Assembly (NCBI GenBank): GCA_018240435.1
Contig: JAFEFT010000016.1
Location: 1-64,000 of the forward strand
Length of the DNA: 64,000 bases
DNA from: Pseudomonadota bacterium
GTDB taxonomy: Bacteria > Pseudomonadota > Gammaproteobacteria > Xanthomonadales > Xanthomonadaceae
Reading direction: 5' to 3'
In this document: positions 20,456-30,343 of the stretch, one piece after another
Layout: every line of letters begins with the position of its first letter
Position numbering within the stretch: position 1 is the first letter of the stretch
The notes under the pieces: generated by a model
What the model was told of the DNA's origin: nothing
What the model saw: the letters and a program-made list of their open reading frames with translations, nothing else
Database searches by the model: none
Made by a program: the position numbers and the translations under genes

Positions 20456-22807
20456 TCATTCGCCGCCAGAGGTCTGCTTCAGCGTCACGTCGTCGATCAC
20501 GAACGAGGTCTGCATCGTCGCGTCTTCCTTGGCCGTGAAGCGGAGCGTGACCGTCTGCCCGACCCATGCCGACAGATCCGCCGTCTGCAGCTGGTAGCCG
20601 GCAGCGGCATTGCGGTTGTCGAAGGTGGCGACGTTGGCCAGCAGCGTGCCGGTATTGCTGTACACGCCCACCGTCAGCTTGTCGAACGCGCGGAGCTTGT
20701 TGGTCTCGTTGGTGTCGACGTGCAGCCAGAAGTTCAACTGCGCGCCCGTCCACGACGGGATGTGGAAGCGCTGCGACACGGTGTCGGTATGCGCCTTGCC
20801 CTGACCACCCAGCCACGCCGCCCACTGGCCGCCGTGCGAGGGCTCCTGCGAGCCGCTGTAACGCAGCGGGTGCGTCGGGCCATCGGCCGAGAACACCCAC
20901 GGCGTCGTGCCGGTTTCGAAGCCGGCGTTCTTGATCGGCGTGTTGGTCTTGACGGTGACCGCCTGCGAGGTGCTGGCGAGGTTGAGGTCATTGTCGGCGA
21001 CGGTCAAGGTGGCATTGTAGGTGCCATCGCCCGCGTAGGTGTGCGTCGGGTGCACGTTGCCGGTCGCCGTCGGCGAACCATCACCAAAATTCCAGGAACG
21101 GAAGGTGATGCTGCCATCGGGGTCGTTCGAGGTATCGTTGAAGTGCACCTTCAGGCCATTGATGACATAGCTGAAGCTCGCCACCGGCGGCTGCCCGACC
21201 GGCTGCCCGATATGGGTGAGAGCCGAGCTGAGGATCATGCTGCCGCGGCCGCTGGCGAAGTCGTAACCGACCTTGGCGCTGATGCCGTTGCTGCCCGAGG
21301 TGATGTCGTGGAAATCCGACCACGGCAACTGGTACAGGTAGGGGTTGGCAAAGCCGAAGGACTGCCCCTTGATCGCCAGCACGCGTGCCCACAGGCCGGC
21401 AAAGATCGGCGCCGACAGGCTGGTGCCGCCGACCTGCTCGGTGCCGCTGCCGACGTTGATGATCGCGCCGGAGTTGGGATCGCCGGCGAAAGCGACGTCG
21501 GCGACGCCGCGGAAATCGCCCGGAACCAGCAAGGTCTGATAGGTCGGCTTGGGTTCGTACTTGCTGGCGCTGCCGCCGCTGCCCGGCCACACGACTTCGC
21601 TGTTCCAGGTGGCATTGGAACCGGTGGAGGCATCCAGCGTGGTGCCGGCGACGGCGACCACGTACGGCGAATTGGCCGGCCAGCTCGGGGTGGTGCCGCC
21701 ATTGCCGCACTCATCGGCACCGGAGTCGCCGGTGGAGATCGAGAAGGTCTGGCCCTGCGCCACGCCCACCGAGAGGATCTGGTCGACTGCCGCCGCGGTG
21801 CCATTTTGCTGCGCGTAGGTTTCGCAACCGCCGATCGAGACGTTGATGATCTTGGTCGCGTTGGCGGTGACGATGGTGTTGAAGTTGGCGGTCATGTCCG
21901 CATCCGACAGCGTCGGCGCGGTGTAGAAGGTGATGCTGCCGACCTGGCCGCCGCCGGCACCGACGATGTCCTGGCTGTCCAGATCCCACTCGACCTGACC
22001 GCTGGTGTCGGTGCCACCGCCGTTGGTCTTGACCACCGAGGTGGTGACCGCGGCCAGACCATTGGCGTTGGTGAAGGTGTTCAGATCGGTGATCGACGAG
22101 GACACGTCGCCGTTGGTGAAGATGCCGACCGGAACGCCGGCCGCCGTCTGCACGCCGGTGCCGCCGTAGATCGGCGAGAAATCCAGCGGGTTGTGACCGG
22201 TGATCGCCATGCGATGCGGCGTGCCCTTCGGGCGGGCGATGGTCACGTGGCCCTGGTGGACGTTCTGCATGCCCAGCACCGACAGCACGCTGCCGCCGAG
22301 CAGGCCCGGAATGCGCACGTCGCTGGTGTTGGCGTAGGCAATGCGACCGTCGTGCGTCTTGACTTGCGCGAAGGTGGTCATGAACGCCTTGCCGGCCGTC
22401 GCTGCGTTGCCGCTGGCGGTGACCAGCATGCGGTTGGCCGAGATCTGCACGTTGGTGAAGCCGGCCTTGCTCAGGTAATTGGCAACGGTTTGTGCCTGGA
22501 CCTGACTGGGCGCATGGTTGGCCATGAAACTGGCGGCAGTCATCGGCTTGACCGCGCCGGGATTCTTGGCCGAAGCCTTGTTGAAGGCTTCCAGCCCGGC
22601 CGCGTCACGGACCTTGAGCACCACCACCACCTGCATCGGCTGGCTGGCCGGGAGCGCACCCATGACCGCGTCGCCATGACGCAAGCTGACCGGCTTGGCC
22701 ACCGAAAGCACGGAAGTGTTGGCTGTGGCTGCCATGGCGCCGCCCATGCTCATGGCGGCGACGATGGCGAGGGCGATGGACGATTTGCGCAGAGACGTCG
22801 AGTTCAT
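20456..22807 (-). CDS. Secreted S53 serine-carboxyl peptidase (xanthomonalisin-like) with PKD domain
   Basis: Sedolisin-family acid endopeptidase, 783 aa, made as a secreted preproenzyme. Order: signal peptide (to about residue 30), pro-kumamolisin activation domain (about 35-195), S53 catalytic domain (about 215-565) with E273 and D277 (VEWDLD), oxyanion-hole D361 ([11 protein letters not shown]) and nucleophile S463 (GGTSLSAP), and a C-terminal FASGRGSM segment near the calcium site. Then come a PKD domain (PPVASFSYVINGL... WNFGDGSPT) and a beta-sandwich tail (NAGFETGTTPWVFS... SFVIDDVTLKQ). ATG 22807 was chosen because the signal peptide begins there. A paralogue with the same architecture lies at 25570-27909. 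Such enzymes feed the cell by degrading external protein. Confidence 0.93.
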   Translation of the reverse strand: MNSTSLRKSSIALAIVAAMSMGGAMAATANTSVLSVAKPVSLRHGDAVMGALPASQPMQVVVVLKVRDAAGLEAFNKASAKNPGAVKPMTAASFMANHAPSQVQAQTVANYLSKAGFTNVQISANRMLVTASGNAATAGKAFMTTFAQVKTHDGRIAYANTSDVRIPGLLGGSVLSVLGMQNVHQGHVTIARPKGTPHRMAITGHNPLDFSPIYGGTGVQTAAGVPVGIFTNGDVSSSITDLNTFTNANGLAAVTTSVVKTNGGGTDTSGQVEWDLDSQDIVGAGGGQVGSITFYTAPTLSDADMTANFNTIVTANATKIINVSIGGCETYAQQNGTAAAVDQILSVGVAQGQTFSISTGDSGADECGNGGTTPSWPANSPYVVAVAGTTLDASTGSNATWNSEVVWPGSGGSASKYEPKPTYQTLLVPGDFRGVADVAFAGDPNSGAIINVGSGTEQVGGTSLSAPIFAGLWARVLAIKGQSFGFANPYLYQLPWSDFHDITSGSNGISAKVGYDFASGRGSMILSSALTHIGQPVGQPPVASFSYVINGLKVHFNDTSNDPDGSITFRSWNFGDGSPTATGNVHPTHTYAGDGTYNATLTVADNDLNLASTSQAVTVKTNTPIKNAGFETGTTPWVFSADGPTHPLRYSGSQEPSHGGQWAAWLGGQGKAHTDTVSQRFHIPSWTGAQLNFWLHVDTNETNKLRAFDKLTVGVYSNTGTLLANVATFDNRNAAAGYQLQTADLSAWVGQTVTLRFTAKEDATMQTSFVIDDVTLKQTSGGE

Positions 22808-22903
22808 TACATGACCCCAGTGAAGAAATTGGTGTGATACGTCAGGCCGACACGCATCCCGACGTTGTGTTTTGGGCATCCCGCCCCGACCGTGCCATTG
22901 CCC

Positions 22904-22923
22904 ACGTCATGTCCCGATGACGT
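22904..22923. promoter_or_regulatory. Perfect inverted repeat upstream of the first S53 gene
   Basis: ACGTCAT-N6-ATGACGT (7-6-7, no mismatch), 97 bases before the peptidase start and in the 431-bp gap shared with the divergent sulfotransferase. The symmetry suits a dimeric regulator. The protein that might bind is not identifiable. No other gene or site is seen in this gap. Confidence 0.4.
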
Positions 22924-23238
22924 CGGACCCGCCATGCAGCGGCGGGCTGCGATGAAAGTGACCATCCCGTGCGTTGCCAGACGCCCCGTGCGCACGAACC
23001 GGTTGCCTCCCCCTTGCCGGGCTTGACCCATTATCAACATGCAGTCAGCGCTCTGCAAGCAAGCGGCGACGGCAATGCCCAACCGCACCCGCCGGCGCCG
23101 GCTGCGATGTCACGCGGCCCGCCCGCGAACCTGCCAACGACATACCACGGCGCAAACGGACACCCGGCACCGATCCGCCGGCTTATCATGCGCCGCACTG
23201 GCCACGGCCGCCGCCGTGGCAGGTCTGGATGCACGCCG

Positions 23239-25443
23239 ATGCCGCCCTCTGCCGCCAGCGATGCCCGTTCCTCGCCCGAGCAGTGGCTGGCGCTGTTGCG
23301 CACGCAGCCGGCTGCGGCCGAGGCGGCGTTCGCCGCAGCGTTTGCCGCCCTGCGTCTGGATGCGCCCAGCCTGGGCGCCAGCGCCGGGCATTTCCAGCGC
23401 CGGGGCCAGGTCGCCGTCGCGCATTATCTGTGGTGGCGGGCGCGGCGGCTGGCCCCGCAAGACGACCAGGCTTGTTGCGGGCTGGGGCGCGCCGAGCTCG
23501 CCCTGGGCGCCACCGAGGCGGCGCGCGCCTGCTTCCAGTCGGTGCTGGACCGAATGCCCGCAGACGGCGCAGCCCATGCAGGCATCGCCGAATGCCTGCT
23601 GCGCGGCGACCGGATCGCGCCCGCCATGGCTGCCATCGCTCGCGCGCTGGACGCCCCGCCGACGACGCCCGCGGCTTGGCACGAGCTGGCGCTGCTGGCG
23701 CTGCGCGCCGGCGCGCCGGCACTGGCTGCCCGCGCCTTCGCGGCGCTGGCGCAGGTAGCCGCCGACGATCCGTCATGGTGGCTGGCGCGCGCACGCTTCG
23801 AACGTGAGCGCGGCGATGCCGTCGCGGCGCTGGCATGGGTCGACCGCTTTGGCCGGCTGCATCCGGATGACGTCGCGGCGCGACTGGAAAAGGCGCGCTG
23901 CCTGCTCGCCCGGGGCGATGTCGAACCGGCGCGACGCTGGCTGGAAAAACTGGAATCGCGACACCCCGGCGTGGCCGAAAACAGTGCGATTTATGGCGAC
24001 AGCCTCACCGATCCGGCCCAATCCGGGCTGCGCGCACGACATTGGGTACGGGCGATCGACCTATGGACTGCGACCGGCGATGCCGCCGCGGCGCGGGCGC
24101 AGGCACAACGCCTGCTGCACGAGCAACCCGAATGCGCCGCCGGCTGGTGCGCGCTGGGTCGGCTGGAACACGCCCAGTCGCACTGGCTTGCCGCCGAGGC
24201 AGCATGGACGCGGGCGTTGGAGCTCGATCCCGCCCATCTCGACGCTGCCGCCGGCCTGGCCAACCTGTACGAGGAAAGCAATCGCAGCGACGAGGCGGCG
24301 GCCGTGGCTGCCGCCGGGCTGGCGCAGCTGCGCCCCGGAGAAGCGCGCAACGGCGCGATCGAATTGCATCTGGCATTGGCCAAGGCGGCGCGGCGGCGCA
24401 AGGACGCCGTCGCTGGCCTGAGCCAGTTGGCCGCGGCCGAGGCGTTGGCGCAGTCGGACTCGCAACACGAGCACATCGCCTTCGAACGCGGCCGCTTGCT
24501 TGAATCCCGACATGAGGATGATGCCGCGTTCGCCGCCTTCACCCACGGCAACGCGCTGGCACTGGCGGCGTGGCAACGCCAGCACCCCGGCGGCAACCGC
24601 TATCTGGCAGGCATCGAGGCGATGCTCGCGCACGTCCGCGCCGGTGGCCTGCGCGCATGGGCGCCGGTCGCAGGCCAGGCCATCGCCGCGCCGGCCTTTC
24701 TCGTCGGCTTCCCGCGCTCGGGCACCAGCCTGCTCAATCACGTGCTCGACGGCCACGACCACATCCGCACGATGGAAGAAAAGCCACCGACGCAGACGAT
24801 GCTGGCCGCGGTGCGGGCGATGCCGGCCGGATACCCCGATGCGATGGCCCGCTTCGATGCGCTCGATCTGGACTACCTGCGCGAGCGGTATTTCCGCTCG
24901 GCGGATCAACACGGCGGCGGCGACCGCAACCGCCTGCTGCTCGACAAGTTTCCCTTGCACATCAACCTGGCGGCACTGATCCATCGCGTGTTCCCGCAGG
25001 CCAGATTCATTTTCGCCCTGCGCCATCCCTGCGATGTCGTGCTCAGCTGCTTCATGCAGCAATTCCGCCTCAACCACGCGATGGCGAATTTCTGCACGCT
25101 GCAAGGCGCGGTGGCGCTGTACACGCGGACGATGGACCTGTGGCAATCGGTGCGCTCGCAATTGCCGCTGGCGGTGCACACCATCCGCTACGAGGACATG
25201 GTTGCCGACTTCGACGGCCAGGTGCAGGCCTTGTGCGATTTCCTCGGCGTCCCCTGGCAGCCCGACTTGCGCCGCTTTTCCGAGCGCGCCCGCGACCGCG
25301 GCCGCATCGACACGCCCAGCTACGCGCAAGTCAGCCGGCCGCTGTACGGCGAGGCGGTGTATCGCTGGCAGCGATATCGCGCACAGCTGGCACCGTGGCT
25401 GCCATCCCTGCAACCGTACATCGAGCGTTTCGGCTACGCCTGA
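23239..25443 (+). CDS. TPR-repeat sulfotransferase
   Basis: 734 aa. The first two thirds are tandem tetratricopeptide repeats (CCGLGRAELALGATEAARACFQSVL, WCALGRLEHAQSHWLAAEAAWTRALELDP, LDAAAGLANLYEESNRSDEAAAV and others). The last third is a PAPS-dependent sulfotransferase of the tyrosylprotein-sulfotransferase-like class: 5'-phosphosulfate loop PAFLVGFPRSGTSLLNHVL, 3'-phosphate site FALRHPCDVVLSCFMQ and IRYEDMVADFDGQVQALCDFLGV. No signal peptide is evident, so it should act in the cytoplasm. The start is uncertain: ATG 23239 precedes the first TPR-like helix, and ATG 23188 is an alternative. The gene lies between two S53 peptidase genes and is divergent from the first. Its acceptor is unknown. 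Confidence 0.87.
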   Translation: MPPSAASDARSSPEQWLALLRTQPAAAEAAFAAAFAALRLDAPSLGASAGHFQRRGQVAVAHYLWWRARRLAPQDDQACCGLGRAELALGATEAARACFQSVLDRMPADGAAHAGIAECLLRGDRIAPAMAAIARALDAPPTTPAAWHELALLALRAGAPALAARAFAALAQVAADDPSWWLARARFERERGDAVAALAWVDRFGRLHPDDVAARLEKARCLLARGDVEPARRWLEKLESRHPGVAENSAIYGDSLTDPAQSGLRARHWVRAIDLWTATGDAAAARAQAQRLLHEQPECAAGWCALGRLEHAQSHWLAAEAAWTRALELDPAHLDAAAGLANLYEESNRSDEAAAVAAAGLAQLRPGEARNGAIELHLALAKAARRRKDAVAGLSQLAAAEALAQSDSQHEHIAFERGRLLESRHEDDAAFAAFTHGNALALAAWQRQHPGGNRYLAGIEAMLAHVRAGGLRAWAPVAGQAIAAPAFLVGFPRSGTSLLNHVLDGHDHIRTMEEKPPTQTMLAAVRAMPAGYPDAMARFDALDLDYLRERYFRSADQHGGGDRNRLLLDKFPLHINLAALIHRVFPQARFIFALRHPCDVVLSCFMQQFRLNHAMANFCTLQGAVALYTRTMDLWQSVRSQLPLAVHTIRYEDMVADFDGQVQALCDFLGVPWQPDLRRFSERARDRGRIDTPSYAQVSRPLYGEAVYRWQRYRAQLAPWLPSLQPYIERFGYA

Positions 25444-25513
25444 GACAGGCCGGATCACCGCCCTCGCCGCCAGCACCGTTTTCCCGCGGACCGCTGCGCC
25501 CGTGCCGGGCGCA

Positions 25514-25544
25514 CAAAAAAAGACCCCGGCGCGAGGCCGGGGTC
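25514..25544 (-). terminator. Intrinsic terminator of the second S53 gene
   Basis: On the minus strand a GACCCCGGC/GCCGGGGTC stem with a short loop (25522-25544) is followed by about seven U residues (25514-25521). It is 25 bases past the stop codon of the second S53 peptidase. Confidence 0.88.
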
Positions 25545-25569
25545 GGAGTACACCGTGTTGCGGGGTCGA

Positions 25570-27909
25570 TTACTGAACCGTCAGCGTCACGTCGTCGAGG
25601 ACGAACGAGGTCTGCAGCGAGCTGTCTTCCGTGCCGGTGAACTTCAGCGTCAGTTTCTTGCCGTGGTAGGCGCTGACGTTGATCGAGTTGCTGTGCACCG
25701 TGTAGCCACTGTTGTGGTTGAGGTTGGAGTAGGTCGCCAGCGTCTTGACCAGGGTCGAGCCGTTGTACAGGCGGACGTAGAGCTTGTCGTAGGCGCTGCT
25801 GGTGGTGGTCTCGGCGGTGTCGACGTGCAGGTAGTACTGGATCGTCGCCGTGGTCGCCGTCGACGGGATGGTCACCGCCTGCGACAGGGTGTCGGTGTGC
25901 GTGCTGCCATAGCCGTCGAGCCAGGCGAAACCGACGCCGGTGTGCGCACTCTCGCCCGAGCAGCCGGTGGCGCAGATCACGCCCGACGAACCCGACCACG
26001 AACCGGTGCTCTCGAAGCTGGTGTTGGCCAGCAGCTGGCTCGAACCACCGCCACCGCCGCCGCTGGAGGCCACCGTCACCGACGAAGTCTTGCTGGCGGT
26101 CGCGCCGCCATTGTCGGTCACCGTCTCGGTCACGCTGTAGGTGCCGGCCGCCGCGTAAGTATGGCTCGGGCTGGCCGCGGTCGAGGTGCCGCCGTCACCG
26201 AAGGTCCACGAATGCGAGGCGATCGTGCCGTCGCTGTCGCTGGAGCTGTCGGTGAAGGACGCGGTCAGGCCACTGGTGGTGAAGCTGAAGTTCGCCGTCG
26301 GCGGATTGTTGCCGCCACCGCCGCCACCGCCACCCGGCCAGTTGGCCAGCGCCGTGCTCAGGATCATGCTGCCGCGGCCCGAGGCCAGGTCATACCCGGA
26401 CTTCGCGCTGATGCCGTTGCTGCCCGAGGTGATGTCGTGGAACGCCGAGGCCGGCAACTGGTAGATGATCGGGCCGGCAAAGCCCACGCCGGTGCCCTTG
26501 GTGGCGATCACGCGGGTCCATTCACCGGCGAACAACGGCGCCGACAGGCTGGTGCCGCCGATCTGCTGGCTGGCGCCCTTCACGATCACCTGCGCGCCCG
26601 AGTTCGGATCGCCGTCGAAAGCGACGTCGGCGACGCCACGATAGGTGCCGTTCCACAGCGTCTGCCAGCTCGGCTTGGGCTCGTACTTGGACTGCGAACC
26701 ACCCGAATCCTTCCACACCGTCTCGCTGCTCCAGGTCGTGGTCGAGGCGTTCAGGGTGGTGCCCGCCGCGGCGACGACATACTGCGAGTTGGCCGGCCAG
26801 CTCGGGGTGGTGCCGCCGTTGCCGCACTCGTCGGCACCGGAGTCGCCGGTCGAGATCGAGAAGGTCTGACCCTGCGCCACGCCCTGCGCGAACGCCTGAT
26901 CGGAGGCATTGGCGGTGGCGCCCTTGGCCGAGGTCTCGCAGCCGCCGATCGAGACGTTGATGATCTTGGCGGCGTTGGCCGACACGATCGTGTTGAAGTT
27001 GGCGTTCATGTCCGCATCGGACAGCGACGGCGTGTTGTACCAGATGATCTTGCCAACCTGGCCGCCGGCCATGCCGACGATGTCCTGGCTGTCCAGATCC
27101 CACTCGTCGATGCCGCTGGTGCTGGTGCCGGTGCCGTTGGTGTTCACGGTCTGGGTGGTCACCGTCGGGTAGCCGTGCGCGGCGGTGAACGAGTTCAGGT
27201 CGGTGATCGACTGCGTGATCTTGCCCTGGGTGAAGATGCCGACGGTCACGCCGGCGCCCGTGGCAACGCTGCTGGCACCGTAGATCGCCGGGAACTCGAC
27301 CGGATTGTGACCGGTGACGGCCATCGTGTGAGCGCCGGCCTTGGGCTGCTGAACCTTGAAGAAGGTGTGGCCGACGTTGACGTTCTGCAGGCCGACCACG
27401 CCCAGCACGTTGCCCTGCAACGCCGCCGGGATCCTGGCTTCGGTGGTGTTGCCGAAGGCGATGCGACCGTCATGGGTGCGGAACTGCGCCATGGTGGTGT
27501 TGAAGGCGCGATTGATCTGCGCGGCGGTGCCGGTGGCATTGACCAGCAGATGATTCGGCGCGACTTCGATGTTGCCAAAGCCCTGCGCCTGCAGCCACGA
27601 GGTCACCTTGGCGACCTGCGCCTGGGTCGGCGCGTGCTTGGCCATGAACTGCGCCGTGCTCATCACCTGACCGGGGTGGTTCTTCATGCCGGCGATGAAG
27701 GCATCCAGACCGGCGCGATCGCGCATCGCCACCGACATGCTGAAGTGGATCAGCTGGCTCTGCGGCAGCGCGCCCATGATGGCGTCGCCCTGGCGGGTGT
27801 AGGTCGGATGGGCAACGGTCATCAGCGAGTCGGCCGCAGTGGCGGTGCCGACGGCGCAGCAAGCGGCCACGACGGCCAGCGCGAGAGTCGATTTACGCAT
27901 CGTTTTCAT
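25570..27909 (-). CDS. Second secreted S53 peptidase with PKD domain
   Basis: A 779-residue paralogue of the peptidase at 20456-22807, with the same layout. Signal peptide ([26 protein letters not shown]), propeptide (about 28-185), catalytic domain with E269 and D273 (DEWDLD), D356 ([11 protein letters not shown]) and S454 (GGTSLSAP). An eight-glycine linker leads to a PKD domain ([13 protein letters not shown]... WTFGDGGTS), and a second poly-Gly linker leads to a beta-sandwich tail ending [12 protein letters not shown]. The poly-Gly linkers are absent from the first copy. The tail has a C-x-x-x-C pair (CATGCSG). ATG 27909 and ATG 27900 are both possible starts. The gene is followed by an intrinsic terminator and preceded by a long gene-free region. 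Confidence 0.93.
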   Translation of the reverse strand: MKTMRKSTLALAVVAACCAVGTATAADSLMTVAHPTYTRQGDAIMGALPQSQLIHFSMSVAMRDRAGLDAFIAGMKNHPGQVMSTAQFMAKHAPTQAQVAKVTSWLQAQGFGNIEVAPNHLLVNATGTAAQINRAFNTTMAQFRTHDGRIAFGNTTEARIPAALQGNVLGVVGLQNVNVGHTFFKVQQPKAGAHTMAVTGHNPVEFPAIYGASSVATGAGVTVGIFTQGKITQSITDLNSFTAAHGYPTVTTQTVNTNGTGTSTSGIDEWDLDSQDIVGMAGGQVGKIIWYNTPSLSDADMNANFNTIVSANAAKIINVSIGGCETSAKGATANASDQAFAQGVAQGQTFSISTGDSGADECGNGGTTPSWPANSQYVVAAAGTTLNASTTTWSSETVWKDSGGSQSKYEPKPSWQTLWNGTYRGVADVAFDGDPNSGAQVIVKGASQQIGGTSLSAPLFAGEWTRVIATKGTGVGFAGPIIYQLPASAFHDITSGSNGISAKSGYDLASGRGSMILSTALANWPGGGGGGGGNNPPTANFSFTTSGLTASFTDSSSDSDGTIASHSWTFGDGGTSTAASPSHTYAAAGTYSVTETVTDNGGATASKTSSVTVASSGGGGGGSSQLLANTSFESTGSWSGSSGVICATGCSGESAHTGVGFAWLDGYGSTHTDTLSQAVTIPSTATTATIQYYLHVDTAETTTSSAYDKLYVRLYNGSTLVKTLATYSNLNHNSGYTVHSNSINVSAYHGKKLTLKFTGTEDSSLQTSFVLDDVTLTVQ

Positions 27910-28182
27910 GTAAGGCCCCGATTGGTTGAGTATTGTTTTGTTCGAATCTGTTGGTCTGCTTCGGCGCCGTCGATTGCTGGTCTGACGCCTGCCGGTTCAG
28001 TCGCACTTCGGATCGCCGCTTCGCAAACGTGGTGCCAAGGCTGTTGTTCGTCGTTCGCTTGCGCACCTCGTTGTCATGCCACGACCCGGGTTCACCGGAA
28101 GACAACCAGCCACGGCCCACTGCGAACGCGGCGACACTAGACCCGCTCTTTGTTCAGTGGCGATTAAACTTTCGTCATACTG

Positions 28183-28197
28183 TTGTGCGATGCACAA
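28183..28197. promoter_or_regulatory. Perfect inverted repeat TTGTGC-GAT-GCACAA
   Basis: A 6-3-6 palindrome about 275 bp upstream of the second S53 gene. The TGTG...CACA ends recall CRP-family half sites, but their spacing (N5) is too short for the usual TGTGA-N6-TCACA site, so assignment to Clp is not supported. Confidence 0.35.
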
Positions 28198-28274
28198 ATG
28201 CGGATGACCCGCCGGGTCCGCGAGCCCGCATAGCAATGCCGGTTCACTGCGACGACGGCATGACATCCACATGC

Positions 28275-28297
28275 AAACCATTGACTACCAATGGTTT
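28275..28297. promoter_or_regulatory. Perfect 9-5-9 inverted repeat AAACCATTG-N5-CAATGGTTT
   Basis: A nine-base perfect dyad with a five-base centre, in an A/T-richer pocket between the second S53 peptidase and the TPR-sulfotransferase. It could be an operator for a dimeric regulator or a short hairpin. It is not followed by a U-tract, so it is not an intrinsic terminator. Confidence 0.45.
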
Positions 28298-28758
28298 CGC
28301 CCGACGATGCCCGGCCGCGGAGAGCCCCCACGGCGGTGTCGATGCAGTCGCGATGGACTCTTGTCGCATCGCACAATTCCCGCTCCCCGAACACGACCGG
28401 AAAGTCGCCCCGCCGAAGAGGCGTGGCAAGCAAATGCGCGACTGACGCACAGTTCCGGCGACGGTCGCGTCACGGAAACGATGGCGATGGCGTGAGGGCG
28501 CGGCGAAACCGCGGCGGCGGTGGCCAGGAGTCTGCGGAGGCGGAAAACCTCACGGCATCTCGGCACCGCGGGAAGCCAATTCCCGCAGGCGCCCCTGCGG
28601 CCGCATCCGGCGGTGCTCCCCGGCGGCCCATCTTGCCGATATTTTCAGAACGATCAATGGCTTGCCCGCCAGGCCGACGACCTTCTGGCGGGCTTGAGGT
28701 AGTGCGCAGGGCACCCCGCCACCGCGGATCGTCCAGCCGCCGCCGCGACCGCGCAGGC

Positions 28759-30333
28759 TCAGTCGCCCGGCTGGACTTGCAGCGCGGCGCGCAGCGGATC
28801 GAGCAAGGCGCCGTAGCGATGGGCGCGGGCGGTGTCGCGGCGCAGGGGCTGGCGCACCTGCCCGGCACTGAAGGTGTTGACCGCGCGCGCCGAACGGTGG
28901 AAATCCAGACAGGCCGGATCGAACGGCAGGCCGAGGAACGCCAGCAGGCGCTGCACCTGCGCCTGCGGGTCGGCGAGCAAGTCTTCGTGGACGGCATCGA
29001 AGTACGCATGCGGGTAGCGCATCGACCACGCCCGGCTGAGGCGGTCGTAATCGCGCCACGAGGCTGCCAGTTCGCCGAGGTCGTAGCTGCCGTGGTTGCC
29101 GAAATGAAAGAGCTGGCGGTAGCAGGACAGACAGGTCTCCACCGCGTCGCGGCGGCAATTGACGAAACGCGCGCCGGGCAGCATCGCCGCCGCCGCGCCG
29201 ACCAGCGGCCAATTGTCCAGGCCCTTGTCGGTGAACCGCGGATGCTGCGTGCGCCAGCGCGCGGTGCGGTGCAGGTAATTCTCGCCCAGTCGCCGCCAGT
29301 CGGCCGGCGTCGCCTGCGCCACCCAGTGCGGGAACTCGCGATCGCGGCGGGTCGATTCCTCGTTGAGCACGGCATGCAGATCGCTCAATTCACTGGCACC
29401 TTCGATCTGCGGGTGCGAGGCGAGGATCTGCTCGGTCAGGGTCGATCCGGATCGCGGCAGGCCGACCACGAAAATCACCTCGTGGCCGAATGTCGGCTCG
29501 GAGGCCGTCGCCGGCGGACGCGCGAAGGCAGCGTCGATCGCGCAAATCCACGCCGTGAATCGCGCCGCATCCCAATCGACCTGCCGGCGCTTGCGCGCGC
29601 TGGCGTCTTGCAGCACGGCAAACGCCGTCGGGTAGTCGTCTTGATCCTCCAGCGCCTTGGCCAAGGCATAGCCGGCGAAGATGCGCTCGTCGTCGCCAAG
29701 GCTCGGATCGGCCAGCAAGGCGCGCAACGCGGCCACGTCCGCCGCCGTCATCTTCAGCGTCTTCAGATTGGCGATGCGCGACCACGCGCGCGGCGCATGC
29801 GGGCGATCGCGTGCGCACAGGCGGAAACACGCCGCCGCGCCCTCGCTGTCGCCGAGGCTGAGCAGCACATCGCCCAACGCACCGCGCGCTTGCGTGAAAT
29901 GCGCATCGAGCGCCAGCGCACGCTCGAGCGCGACCTTGGCATCGTCGACCGCGCCATGCGCCTTGAGCACCTTGCCGAGTGCGTACCAGACACCTTTCGC
30001 CGAGGGCGCCAGTTGCGTCGCTTGCCGCAAGGTCGCGACCGCCTCGTCCATCGCACCGGCCGCACGCAGGCCATTGCCGAGTTCGACCTGCAAGCCGGCA
30101 TCGCCCGGCTGCAAGGTAGCCGCCTCGCGCAAACAGGCGACCGCACCGGCGTGTTCGCCGCGCCGCTGCATTTCGCGCGCCAGTTGCCGCAACACGTCGA
30201 CGTGACGCTGCAAGAATGCGTCGAGAACCGCCGTCGCCGAGCCAGAGCAGGCGCGACGCAGCAGGTGCAGGTCATCGGCGGCCAGCGCACGCGCCGCGCT
30301 CGGTCTCGAATCGGGCGGCGGCATCGGGCTCAT
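28759..30333 (-). CDS. TPR-repeat sulfotransferase (second copy)
   Basis: 524 aa. The N-terminal half has tetratricopeptide repeats (AGAVACLREAATLQPGDAGLQVELGNGLRAAGAMDEAVATLRQATQLAP, VWYALGKVLKAHGAVDDAKVALERALALD, RGALGDVLLSLGDSEGAAACFRL). The C-terminal half is a PAPS sulfotransferase: IFVVGLPRSGSTLTEQILASHPQIEGASEL (phosphosulfate loop), FVNCRRDAVETCLSCYRQLF (3'-phosphate site), DYDRLSRAWSMRYP and a YFDAVHEDLLADPQAQVQRLLAFLGLPFDPACLDFH segment. It is clearly related to, but shorter and different from, the protein at 23239-25443. It follows sufT by 10 bases on the same strand, so the two are probably one operon. Substrate unknown. Cytoplasmic by lack of a signal peptide. Confidence 0.9.
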   Translation of the reverse strand: MSPMPPPDSRPSAARALAADDLHLLRRACSGSATAVLDAFLQRHVDVLRQLAREMQRRGEHAGAVACLREAATLQPGDAGLQVELGNGLRAAGAMDEAVATLRQATQLAPSAKGVWYALGKVLKAHGAVDDAKVALERALALDAHFTQARGALGDVLLSLGDSEGAAACFRLCARDRPHAPRAWSRIANLKTLKMTAADVAALRALLADPSLGDDERIFAGYALAKALEDQDDYPTAFAVLQDASARKRRQVDWDAARFTAWICAIDAAFARPPATASEPTFGHEVIFVVGLPRSGSTLTEQILASHPQIEGASELSDLHAVLNEESTRRDREFPHWVAQATPADWRRLGENYLHRTARWRTQHPRFTDKGLDNWPLVGAAAAMLPGARFVNCRRDAVETCLSCYRQLFHFGNHGSYDLGELAASWRDYDRLSRAWSMRYPHAYFDAVHEDLLADPQAQVQRLLAFLGLPFDPACLDFHRSARAVNTFSAGQVRQPLRRDTARAHRYGALLDPLRAALQVQPGD

Positions 30334-30343
30334 CGGAAATCTC

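Larger units (their letters stand above)
27910..28758. other. Gene-free region of about 850 bp
   Basis: Open frames here have no recognisable motif, no ribosome-binding site and poor codon structure, so I call no gene. The part at 28150-28300 is richer in A/T than its surroundings and holds two perfect inverted repeats. It presumably contains the promoter of the second S53 gene, which would give a long leader. It might also contain an unrecognised small RNA. Confidence 0.6.

Noticed and set aside
20429..22837. 802-codon open frame antisense to the first S53 gene (a similar one faces the second)
   Set aside because: Antisense shadow: no ribosome-binding site, no motif, and repeated GDADGV-like composition caused by the coding strand.
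28183..28197. Clp/CRP binding site upstream of the second S53 gene
   Set aside because: Half sites are spaced by five bases, not the eight between TGTG and CACA in the CRP consensus.
27997..28445. Small open frames in the gene-free region
   Set aside because: No ribosome-binding sites, no motif, and several overlapping frames with equal length on both strands.
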